Source of the DNA: Bdellovibrionota bacterium
Lineage (GTDB): Bacteria > Bdellovibrionota > Bdellovibrionia > Bdellovibrionales > JAEYZS01
Reading direction: 5' to 3'
Length of the DNA stretch: 38,870 bases
Assembly: GCA_963169805.1 (NCBI GenBank)
Contig: CAUJDY010000027.1
Span: forward strand, 1-38,870
In this document: positions 9,581-16,725 of the stretch, piece by piece
Layout of the letters: every line of letters begins with the position of its first letter
Numbering within the stretch: position 1 is the stretch's first letter
Made by a program: the position numbers and the translations under genes
Notes under the pieces: model-generated
Told to the model about the DNA's origin: nothing
Database searches by the model: none
Seen by the model: the letters and a program-made list of their open reading frames with translations, nothing else

Positions 9581-10195
9581 TTCGAATCCATTTTTATTGC
9601 CCTGTTCAGATTTAGATGGACCATTACTACCCGATGGTATCTGTATTGTTATACCAACAACACCATTATAGTTGATGTAACTTGTGGCTTGCGTTACTCC
9701 ACCAAAACTTGGATCAAATTCAGACTGAATTACGTCTATACCAAAAAAAACTCCTAACCGAGAGCTAAATTTGTAATGCAGACCAAATCCTACAACAAAT
9801 GCCGCCCCCTCTAACTCTAAAGTTTTTGTAACGGTTCCTGTTGACTGATCTTCAACATCTAAGGATCCATATCCAAGCTTGAAAAAGAGATTAGAAAAAT
9901 AAACTTTAAACCCACCTATTAATAATTTATTTTCTAAAGTCTCTTTTTGTTCGGAGTCATTTTTTGTATTATCAAACTCTCCTATTGAATAGGCCCCAAA
10001 AAACCCTAAACCCCAAGATTTAAATGTACTTCGAAATTCTATTTCTGCACCATATGTAGATCCATTATAAGTTGGGACTTGATCTTGTCCAAAAAAATTT
10101 GATGTACCGTATGAGTAATATGGATTAAGAGACAGTTCGGCTGCTAAACTTTGTCTTACAAATAAAATTGTAATTAAGAATAGCAGAAGCCTCAT
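9575..10195 (-). CDS. Small outer-membrane beta-barrel protein (cassette B, gene 2)
   Basis: The 206-residue product has a Sec signal peptide ([16 protein letters not shown], cleavage near residue 18-19) and strands typical of a small outer-membrane barrel: [38 protein letters not shown] and [20 protein letters not shown]. It ends with a charged, probably periplasmic tail ([11 protein letters not shown]). The ATG overlaps the stop of the upstream lipoprotein gene as ATGA, exactly as in cassette A. The last 6 bases overlap the convergent mutase gene. Function unknown; barrel assignment is from pattern only. Confidence 0.72.
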   Translation of the reverse strand: MRLLLFLITILFVRQSLAAELSLNPYYSYGTSNFFGQDQVPTYNGSTYGAEIEFRSTFKSWGLGFFGAYSIGEFDNTKNDSEQKETLENKLLIGGFKVYFSNLFFKLGYGSLDVEDQSTGTVTKTLELEGAAFVVGFGLHYKFSSRLGVFFGIDVIQSEFDPSFGGVTQATSYINYNGVVGITIQIPSGSNGPSKSEQGNKNGFEL

Positions 10196-11205
10196 GGCAC
10201 CACCAAGATGTCCGTAGGTTGCCTAATTTTTCCAGCATCCCCCAAAAATGCAGAACTCCCAACACGCGTGGCATTGCTTCCAGATATTGTTAGGCGCTCA
10301 CATATATTAAATGTAGTACTACACGCTAGTATGTCTCCACTTGAATGTAATGCAAGCGCACTTATTCCTTGTAGTACTGCTGTATCTTGATAAAGCGTCC
10401 CGATGCGAGTAAATGATGAATTATAAAGCTGGAGACTATGATTTGAAGCATTTTGGTAAGATACAATAAACCTTCCATCTGGTAACTCAAGAATGTCTGA
10501 AGGGTCACAGTTTGTTGTACAACCTAGGCCTGATGTAATAGTAGTAACAGCAGTTCCATTGTTATTGCGGATACTCACACTATCCGCTCCACCTGTGAAC
10601 ACCAGAGCAAATCTTCCGCCACTAATTGCTCGCACCTTCATCGTGTTAGCAGTTACTGTAATTGGAAAATTTGTAGTGACTCTTGTTCCTGAGCTATCGT
10701 ACTTCTCAAACGAAGTTGTAGATTCAGCAACCACAGTTCCACCGTCACTTAGCACTGCCATGGTTCTTAAGGTTGTCCCAGTAAGATTCGTTCCATCGAT
10801 TAAGTGATTGGCCGGAGTAGATTGTTCAGACAAATCAATACTGTCAATTCGATCTGTCCCATCTACTGTGAATAGTAATTTTGAAAGATCAGAACTGAAA
10901 TCCATTCCCATTAAAAAACTTGAGCTATTTGCATTGTGGATCATACCCTTATAACTTCCATCTGATGCATAGATATGAATTTGATGCAGAGGAAAAGGGG
11001 TTGCAGTTCTCGCCACAGTTCCGCCAGACAGTACAATAATATCCCCAGACTCTATAAATATACGCTGCGCAGTTATTGCATCTTCAAGAAACGCTTTATC
11101 ACCACAAGCACCCGTAATAAGCATTATCATCCCGATAATATTGACGAATATTAAGGAACGTTTAATTAAGACAGTGTTTACTAGCTTCTTGATTATTAAC
11201 GTCAT
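10192..11205 (-). CDS. Putative beta-propeller-like lipoprotein (cassette B, gene 1)
   Basis: The 337-residue product has a long basic n-region, a hydrophobic stretch and the lipobox LITGAC with Cys34 as lipidation site. The mature part consists of short repeats of propeller/NHL character (YASDGSYKGMI, LSDGGTVVAEST, LPDGRFIVSYQN, HSSGDILACSTT) and ends DILVVP, matching DIVVIP at the end of the cassette A lipoprotein. Two Cys pairs (CTTNC and CSTTFNIC) could form disulfides. No Shine-Dalgarno is evident; the ATG lies 5 bases downstream of a perfect 17-base palindrome. Paralogous in architecture to the 6415-7368 product. Substrate or partner unknown. Confidence 0.75.
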   Translation of the reverse strand: MTLIIKKLVNTVLIKRSLIFVNIIGMIMLITGACGDKAFLEDAITAQRIFIESGDIIVLSGGTVARTATPFPLHQIHIYASDGSYKGMIHNANSSSFLMGMDFSSDLSKLLFTVDGTDRIDSIDLSEQSTPANHLIDGTNLTGTTLRTMAVLSDGGTVVAESTTSFEKYDSSGTRVTTNFPITVTANTMKVRAISGGRFALVFTGGADSVSIRNNNGTAVTTITSGLGCTTNCDPSDILELPDGRFIVSYQNASNHSLQLYNSSFTRIGTLYQDTAVLQGISALALHSSGDILACSTTFNICERLTISGSNATRVGSSAFLGDAGKIRQPTDILVVP

Positions 11206-11209
11206 GTCA

Positions 11210-11226
11210 ATTTATCGGCGATAAAT
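11210..11226. promoter_or_regulatory. Perfect 17-base palindrome in divergent promoter region
   Basis: ATTTATCG-G-CGATAAAT has 8-bp arms around one central base. It sits 4 bases upstream of the minus-strand lipoprotein ATG and about 80 bases upstream of the plus-strand secreted nuclease gene. Its minus-strand right arm contains a -10-like GATAAAT. It is a good operator candidate, controlling the cassette and perhaps the nuclease. Confidence 0.4.
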
Positions 11227-11308
11227 CGTTGTAACTTCTCCCAATTTGCTGCGACAATTTTAAAACTAGAGCTTTGTCATATCAGAATTTCTAACGGAAG
11301 GAACTTCT

Positions 11309-12112
11309 ATGATATTCCAGACCATAGTATGCTTTTTATTTTTATCTTCTACTGCCTTTGCAAATGAATCTTTTCTCCAAATTCCAGACAGTACAGAACA
11401 TCTTAAAGTACTCAATATATCCTCTTCATACTTAGATTATAGAAATTTACAGATCTTAGTCTGGAATGTACAAAAACTCCCAAGCAGCCAAACATTTTCT
11501 GACTTTCAAAAACTTTTAAATCAATCCAATCTGAGCTTGATACAAGAGTCATATTTAACCCCTGCTTTTTACCAAGTGGCCAATATGTTCTCTCATCAAC
11601 ACGTTGAGATGGCGCAAAGTTTTTTTGATATCCATGGTATTTCAACGGGAGTATCCACATGGGCTCGCGGCAAGCCTGGGCTGTCTTACGCCCTTCAAAG
11701 TAAATTCAGAGAACCAATTATTAGCACTCCCAAAATGATCCTCATACAGACATTCTATCACCCGGAAATTAAGAGCCCCCTACTTGTCTTGAATATTCAT
11801 GCTCTTAATTTTGTGAGTCAGACCGATTTTGAAGCTCAAATTCTACAATCTATGAAATTTATTCGAAACCACAAAGGACCTATTATTTATGCTGGGGATT
11901 TCAATACATGGAACAAAGAGCGTCAGATCTTTCTAGACAAGCTCTTTACTATCTATAGCCTGCAGCGAATTCCACTATCTTCGCCTGCCTTCTTAAAGCT
12001 TGATCACATCTATACCAGAGGCTTTAGGGTTCTCAAGGCTCAGGTTATAGAAAATATTGCCTCGTCGGACCATTATCCAATATCTGCCGAACTTTCTCTG
12101 GTCACTCAATAA
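11309..12112 (+). CDS. Secreted endonuclease/exonuclease/phosphatase-family (DNase I fold) protein
   Basis: The 267-residue product starts with a signal peptide cleaved after AFA (residue 18). The metal-dependent EEP active site is visible in order: WNVQKL with Asn53, IQE with Glu80, NIHALNF with His164, GDFNTWN with Asp197 and Asn199, LDHIY with Asp232, and SDHYP with Asp254-His255. Family members hydrolyse phosphodiester bonds in nucleic acids, phospholipid head groups or inositol phosphates; which substrate applies cannot be read here. GGAAGGA lies 5-6 bases before the ATG. tatB follows 20 bp downstream. In a predatory bacterium a secreted nuclease is a natural fit, but that is inference. 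Confidence 0.85.
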   Translation: MIFQTIVCFLFLSSTAFANESFLQIPDSTEHLKVLNISSSYLDYRNLQILVWNVQKLPSSQTFSDFQKLLNQSNLSLIQESYLTPAFYQVANMFSHQHVEMAQSFFDIHGISTGVSTWARGKPGLSYALQSKFREPIISTPKMILIQTFYHPEIKSPLLVLNIHALNFVSQTDFEAQILQSMKFIRNHKGPIIYAGDFNTWNKERQIFLDKLFTIYSLQRIPLSSPAFLKLDHIYTRGFRVLKAQVIENIASSDHYPISAELSLVTQ

Positions 12113-12121
12113 AAAATACCT

Positions 12122-12127
12122 TATAAA
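12122..12127 (+). promoter_or_regulatory. Candidate -10 placing tatB transcript start at its ATG
   Basis: TATAAA ends 5 bases before the tatB ATG, with a weak -35 candidate TGGTCA (12099-12104, 17-base spacing). Only a too-close AGG precedes the ATG. A leaderless start is possible, but read-through from the nuclease gene is equally plausible. Confidence 0.2.
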
Positions 12128-12132
12128 TAGGC

Positions 12133-12432
12133 ATGTTTAATTTGGGATTTTTTGAAATTTTACTTGTTGTGGTACTAGCGCTTATTTTGATAGGGCCAGA
12201 GCAAATGCCTGAGCTGGCGAGAAATATCGGTAAGCTGTTTAGAGATATTAAGCGATCAACAAATGAAGTCACTGACTCACTTCAAAGAGAAATATCAAAA
12301 GTAAGAGATGAGCAGGATCAAATCAAAAAAGATATTACGGATTCTGTAAAAATTGATTTTAAACCAGACGTTGCATCTGTTGCACGAGATAAAAATTCAA
12401 AGGCTGACGATAGTGGAAACACAAACTCATAA
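12133..12432 (+). CDS. tatB: Sec-independent protein translocase TatB (TatA/B family)
   Basis: The 99-residue protein has the TatA/B plan: a short N-terminal transmembrane helix (residues 5-21) with Glu8, the hinge Gly21-Pro22, then an amphipathic helix (about 24-45) and a charged coiled tail. MFNLGFFE with Glu at position 8 followed by a long acidic/basic helix is more TatB-like than TatA-like, and its position directly before tatC agrees. A TatA role cannot be excluded, since single-TatA/B systems exist. With TatC it forms the receptor for folded proteins with twin-arginine signals in the inner membrane. The tatC frame begins inside the 3' end of this gene. Confidence 0.85.
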   Translation: MFNLGFFEILLVVVLALILIGPEQMPELARNIGKLFRDIKRSTNEVTDSLQREISKVRDEQDQIKKDITDSVKIDFKPDVASVARDKNSKADDSGNTNS

Positions 12433-13141
12433 AGACCAGGGATTCATTTCCCATATATCTGAATTGCGATCGAGACTAATTAAAAGTTTGATTTTTGTAA
12501 CTCTAGCTTTTTTTGCGTGTTGGGGTTTTAGTGATGAGCTGATGCACCTCATTCGTCAACCAATTGCACCTTTCTTATCCGATACTCAAGGCCTCGTGTT
12601 TACCGGCGTCATGGATAAATTTGTAGCGCATTTAAAAATTTCTATTCTTGCTGCCATTATTGTTTCTTGTCCATTTTGGCTTTATCAAGTCTGGAAATTT
12701 ATTGCGCCAGGACTCTATGAAAATGAAAAAAGATATGCTGCAATTTTCATAACAACAGGTACTGTTCTGTTTTGCTTAGGAGTTTTTTTTGTTTATAAAG
12801 TTATTTTTCCGCTTTGTTTTGATTTTCTATTAAACTTTGGAGACCCCACTGACAAACCAATGATTACCATTGCAGATTACACATCATTTTTCTTTATGAT
12901 GACTCTTGTCTTTGGATTAGTTTTTGAACTTCCCTTAGTTATGATGATACTTGCTGCTGCCGGGTTGATAGACTCACATTTTTTAAAAACTAAAAGACGT
13001 TACGCAATAGTTCTACTTGCCGTTGTTTCTGCTGTGGCAACACCCTCTCCAGATATTGTTTCAATGGTAGCAATGTTAATACCCTTGATTGCTTTATATG
13101 AAATCTCTATTTATATGGTCTACTGGATTGCTAAGAAATAA
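12413..13141 (+). CDS. tatC: Sec-independent protein translocase TatC
   Basis: TatC is the six-helix inner-membrane receptor for twin-arginine signal peptides. Conserved points are FISHISELRSRL at the cytoplasmic N-terminus (Glu of the HxxELRxR motif), FWLYQVWKFIAPGLYENEK before the second loop, and FGLVFELPLV in the fourth helix region. The frame is open from an ATG at 12353, but that would add 20 atypical residues. The GTG at 12413 gives a normal N-terminus and 242 residues, and overlaps tatB by 20 bp, implying translational coupling. No strong ribosome site is seen. The gene ends 1 bp from the convergent unknown gene. Confidence 0.92.
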   Translation: METQTHKDQGFISHISELRSRLIKSLIFVTLAFFACWGFSDELMHLIRQPIAPFLSDTQGLVFTGVMDKFVAHLKISILAAIIVSCPFWLYQVWKFIAPGLYENEKRYAAIFITTGTVLFCLGVFFVYKVIFPLCFDFLLNFGDPTDKPMITIADYTSFFFMMTLVFGLVFELPLVMMILAAAGLIDSHFLKTKRRYAIVLLAVVSAVATPSPDIVSMVAMLIPLIALYEISIYMVYWIAKK

Positions 13142-13142
13142 T

Positions 13143-13757
13143 TTATTGCTCAAATGACTTTTTGAGTTCAGATGGCAAAGTTATAATACCCTTCTCTTCC
13201 AGTATTTCTTTTGCTCGAGGTGACCCTGTTTTAAGGTATTTTTCATATAATCTTAAAATATTCTCATCATTTGTTAGATTTGATTTTTGACTAATGTGAT
13301 CTAATAGGTCTACAAAATCTAAAAATCTCTTTGAATATTCTGTAAATACTTTTTTTGATGTATCCACTCGTATTTCTTGCGCAAGAGATCCGTACGCAAC
13401 TCCACCCATTTCAATATAGTAATCAATATCTATAATTTTTCTTTGAAAAGAATCTCCGAAAAAACCACTCACATACAGAGAGACATCTCCTAGTTTCTTG
13501 AGTATTTCAACTTTTACTGTCGGAGATGAATTTTGTGCCTTTAAAAACATTTCAGCTAAAGTTTCTCTAGTTTTCTTTCCATTTTCTAATTCTAAATCGA
13601 ATAGATTTTCTGTATGAATATATGTCTTCAGTAAATTCACTAAATACGATTGAGCTAGTGGAAATGTTTCCATGTTTCTACTAGACATTGCCTCCTCAAC
13701 AATTTGACTAAAAAAATCGTCAGGAGATATAAATAAGCTGTTTGTTTTCGCCTGCAT
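13143..13757 (-). CDS. Unrecognised 204-residue cytoplasmic protein
   Basis: I do not recognise a named family. The protein has no signal peptide and no membrane segment. It is mostly predicted helical and rich in Leu, Lys and Glu, with a central segment LKKLGDVSLYVSGFFGDS followed by an aromatic/acidic patch DIDYYIEMGGVAYGSLA that looks like a conserved core. The C-terminal third (RLYEKYLKTGSPRAKEILEEKG) is amphipathic helix. A strong extended -10 at 13801-13809 gives it its own promoter. It is convergent with tatC with a 1-bp gap. It is a real gene by codon use, promoter and composition; role unknown. Confidence 0.75.
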   Translation of the reverse strand: MQAKTNSLFISPDDFFSQIVEEAMSSRNMETFPLAQSYLVNLLKTYIHTENLFDLELENGKKTRETLAEMFLKAQNSSPTVKVEILKKLGDVSLYVSGFFGDSFQRKIIDIDYYIEMGGVAYGSLAQEIRVDTSKKVFTEYSKRFLDFVDLLDHISQKSNLTNDENILRLYEKYLKTGSPRAKEILEEKGIITLPSELKKSFEQ

Positions 13758-13800
13758 AGCTGCTGCCTTTATATTTACTTATCTGCTATATCCTGCGTCC

Positions 13801-13809
13801 AGTATAACA
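13801..13809 (-). promoter_or_regulatory. Extended -10 promoter of the 204-residue protein gene
   Basis: Read on the minus strand this is TGT-TATACT, a full TGn extension plus a 5/6 match to TATAAT. The expected start near 13794 leaves a leader of about 37 bases before the ATG at 13757. The -35 region is weak, as is normal for extended -10 promoters. Confidence 0.45.
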
Positions 13810-13925
13810 AAATACTTATTTTTCGTGACTCAAAATGAAACATTCCAGACCTCTGTAGGAATTAGAATAACTCTATCTTTTACTTAGAATAAGTTGCTCT
13901 TATGTTTACAAAATACCAATTCTCG

Positions 13926-16565
13926 CTAATGGAAGTAGCGGGAGCAGCTGTTAGCCTCTTCCTCAATGGTGGGCGAAGCTTTGTGTATCACATGATCTTT
14001 ATATTTAAATTCAATTTGATTTATCGAATTTATCTTTACATCTATAAATGATGTTCCATCGACATATACCTCGGGCTTACCTAGAAGTTGGTTAATACCT
14101 GTATTGATATATCTATTAAGTGCTCTCACCATTGGACGGGCTCCTCTCTTAAGAGTAGGATGCGCTTCAACAAATTTTTCAATGACTTTATCATCAACTT
14201 TTACTTCAACACCGTGAGATTTTTCATGCTCTCTACTAATATAAGAGATTATCTTTTGCGCAATTATTTTGGCAACTCTTGGGGTAACCAAATTTGATAC
14301 TGTAAACAGATCTATCCTGTTTACTATCGAATCTGGCAAATTATTAACGTCCGTCTCAGATATTTTTTCCTCTAGCAGACTTCGTATTTCTTCTTCACTA
14401 ATGCTATAGACTCTTTCACGAATTCGCTCCTCGGCCATACTTTCTAGATCCCGAGGAAAAAGCACTTTATCACCGCGATTTGAAGTCAATATAACTAAGT
14501 GTTTATTTGCTATACGAGTTTTATTATCTCCACCTTGTATTCGTCCGGTATCAAAAAACTCCATGAAGTTGATCCAAAATAATTCATTTGCCTTATCAGC
14601 TTCGTTAATCACAATAATTCCAGCGTGCTTTCCTTTTGAAGGGTCATCCAACCACTCCATAAGTGTTCCAGATGAAAATTGGCCAAAACTTACGCCTCCT
14701 GGAACTCCAAAAATAATACCCAACTTAATATCATTGGCATCTTTGTATCTGTTTCCGTCTATCACAAATAGACGCTCCTTAGAACCCAGCGCCCTAACAG
14801 CTAACTGCAAGGCAAGCTCAGACTTACCCGTCCCAGATCTTCCTAAAATTGCTGCTACACGAATACCTCTTTGAGACTCGTTCTTTAAAAGATCTATCCA
14901 AAGATCTAAAACTTCATCAACCATTCTGTCGTTCTCTAGAACATCGTTCTTAAGAGCATTTGAAAGATTCGCTCGGTAAACTTCTAACTCTTTTGTTTTT
15001 GATGGATCAACAGGCAATCCAATTTCTCTTTGAATAAATGAATAAACTTTTTCTGGACTAACTTCTTTTGTTTGCGATTTATCGTTTACTATAAATCTTA
15101 AGTACGAAATCAAATCATCTGTTAAAATAAATGAGGCGTCCAAAACTCCTTTATCTGGATATACCATTGTCGCTTTGCGAATTATCAATCGCATGACCTT
15201 TTCATCAATTACAATATCGCCGTGTCTTTTTTCAAATGTCTTGAGCCAGGAGTTTCTAAATATCTCCAAAATTTCTTCCTCTGAAAATTCTCTGACTGCG
15301 ATTTGCTGAATACGTCTTAAAAAAGCTTCGTTATGCTTAAACGCCGTACGTAACTCGGGAGATGTTGAAGCTCCCACAAGCAAGATACCTCCATTTGAAG
15401 AATCTAATATAGGCTTGATCGATTCAATCTGAGCATTTGTTAGGGTGTGAATTTCATCAATAAAAATAATAATTCTTCGGCCTACTTTTTCTTGCACTTC
15501 TTTGACGGATCTAAAAAATTCTTCCATAGCTTGGGCTTGACCAGCTGGTTTATCAGTTTTTGCAAGGCCTGAAATCTTTCCTGTTGAAGTTTGAAGAACA
15601 ATAGCTTCATGTAAAAACTCAGTTACCTCATTTTGAGAAACATAACCTAAAACAATTTTTTCTGCCAACAAGTCAATAATTGATGATTTACCTGCCCCTT
15701 TTGATCCAACTAGTACAGCGTTTTGTTGCTTGTATCTTGATAATACCAAAAGAAGTCTTTCTGCAACATCCTCACGCCCTAGAATCTTAAAGTGCTTATC
15801 TGAAATTATATTTTGCGCAACTTCATCGGATACAAAACGAGTCACACCACCATAAACCATCTCTGCTGGCGACGAACTTCCTGCTTTTATTTCTTTGGCT
15901 CCCTTATTAATATGCGGAGACATCTTAATGAGGATGTCTTTAAACTTAGGATAAGACTTAGCAGCCTGAATCTCGTGACTTCTTTCAGAGGATATCTCTC
16001 TTGGCCGCTCTTGCTCTTGGTTCACAGAATTCCGAGGATAGAGCGATCTGATTTTTGACAAATCACCACCCTCATTAGGAAATAAATGAGCTGTATAAAC
16101 ATTTGTTCTTTTTTTGGCCTCCTGAGCGGCTTGACTCATGAGACTCACAAATGTTGATTTGTGTGTTCTAAAATTTTCTCCACCAACAATACTTAAAAGC
16201 CTAGACTGCAACTCGACAAGCCGAGGAATTCTCTCTGTATCCTCTGATATAACGTGTTCATGTGTAGCGCGGTTTAACAAAGACTCCAAAAGTGTTTGTA
16301 TAATTCTCTTTTTTTGTCTTTTATTAGAAAGCTCTTCTAATGTTAGAGAGATGAGAATATCTGGTATATCTGCATAAGGAAGAGTTTCTAGAAAATTAAT
16401 TGCAGCTACAGCCCTATCCAGATTTTTTGCTAACGCAAGGTCTTCTGCTAGTACTTGCATTTGTGCAAGAGCTTTTTCTTGGTCTCTTTTTACATCCTCC
16501 GAAATATTATTTGCAGAAACCATAATACTTAGAGAACACAAAAATAGAACCAGAGATTTTAACAT
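13926..16565 (-). CDS. Double-AAA+ Clp-like ATPase with an N-terminal signal peptide
   Basis: The 879-residue protein starts at the ATG at 16565, which has GGGGGG 5 bases upstream; a GTG 15 bases earlier is open but less likely. Residues 1-18 form a clear signal peptide or anchor (LKSLVLFLCSLSIMVSA). About 200 residues of unrecognised helical sequence follow, then two Clp-type AAA+ modules. D1 has Walker A GSKGAGKS (287-294), Walker B IIIFIDEIH (Asp370-Glu371) and a RR pair after EAF. D2 has Walker A GRSGTGKS (575-582), a Walker B in which Asp is replaced (VINEADKA, Asn654-Glu655), sensor 1 TSN (Asn696) and sensor 2 GARP (808-811). ClpA/B-like order is clear. An ATP-driven unfoldase directed to the envelope is paradoxical. 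Its gene is not tightly linked to a peptidase. Confidence 0.82.
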   Translation of the reverse strand: MLKSLVLFLCSLSIMVSANNISEDVKRDQEKALAQMQVLAEDLALAKNLDRAVAAINFLETLPYADIPDILISLTLEELSNKRQKKRIIQTLLESLLNRATHEHVISEDTERIPRLVELQSRLLSIVGGENFRTHKSTFVSLMSQAAQEAKKRTNVYTAHLFPNEGGDLSKIRSLYPRNSVNQEQERPREISSERSHEIQAAKSYPKFKDILIKMSPHINKGAKEIKAGSSSPAEMVYGGVTRFVSDEVAQNIISDKHFKILGREDVAERLLLVLSRYKQQNAVLVGSKGAGKSSIIDLLAEKIVLGYVSQNEVTEFLHEAIVLQTSTGKISGLAKTDKPAGQAQAMEEFFRSVKEVQEKVGRRIIIFIDEIHTLTNAQIESIKPILDSSNGGILLVGASTSPELRTAFKHNEAFLRRIQQIAVREFSEEEILEIFRNSWLKTFEKRHGDIVIDEKVMRLIIRKATMVYPDKGVLDASFILTDDLISYLRFIVNDKSQTKEVSPEKVYSFIQREIGLPVDPSKTKELEVYRANLSNALKNDVLENDRMVDEVLDLWIDLLKNESQRGIRVAAILGRSGTGKSELALQLAVRALGSKERLFVIDGNRYKDANDIKLGIIFGVPGGVSFGQFSSGTLMEWLDDPSKGKHAGIIVINEADKANELFWINFMEFFDTGRIQGGDNKTRIANKHLVILTSNRGDKVLFPRDLESMAEERIRERVYSISEEEIRSLLEEKISETDVNNLPDSIVNRIDLFTVSNLVTPRVAKIIAQKIISYISREHEKSHGVEVKVDDKVIEKFVEAHPTLKRGARPMVRALNRYINTGINQLLGKPEVYVDGTSFIDVKINSINQIEFKYKDHVIHKASPTIEEEANSCSRYFH

Positions 16566-16685
16566 CACATCCCCCCACACGATTTGCGGATTCTGCCAAT
16601 TCGCTTCGCCTTAATCACGCACTTAGAAGGGTGTTGAAATTATTTTAATAATTTATCGGAATTTTGCGAATCAATTATGCAGAGT

Positions 16686-16708
16686 TGCAGCAGTGAAACA
16701 CTGCTGCA
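16686..16708 (-). terminator. Hairpin downstream of the M16 peptidase gene
   Basis: A perfect 10-bp stem (TGCAGCAGTG / CACTGCTGCA) with a 3-base loop lies 18 bases beyond the M16 stop. It is GC-richer than its surroundings, but no T-run follows on the minus strand. It may terminate weakly or protect the mRNA 3' end. Confidence 0.4.
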
Positions 16709-16725
16709 CGGATTTGTGTTTAATT

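Noticed and set aside
12353-12412. ATG start 60 bases upstream for tatC
   Set aside because: It would add 20 residues unlike TatC; the in-frame GTG at 12413 fits the family length and N-terminus.
14563-14874. 103-residue plus-strand frame inside the AAA+ gene
   Set aside because: Antisense to the conserved second ATPase module; no start signal or domain.
16686-16708. Strong Rho-independent terminator
   Set aside because: The stem is perfect but no T-run follows on the relevant strand; kept only as a weak hairpin.
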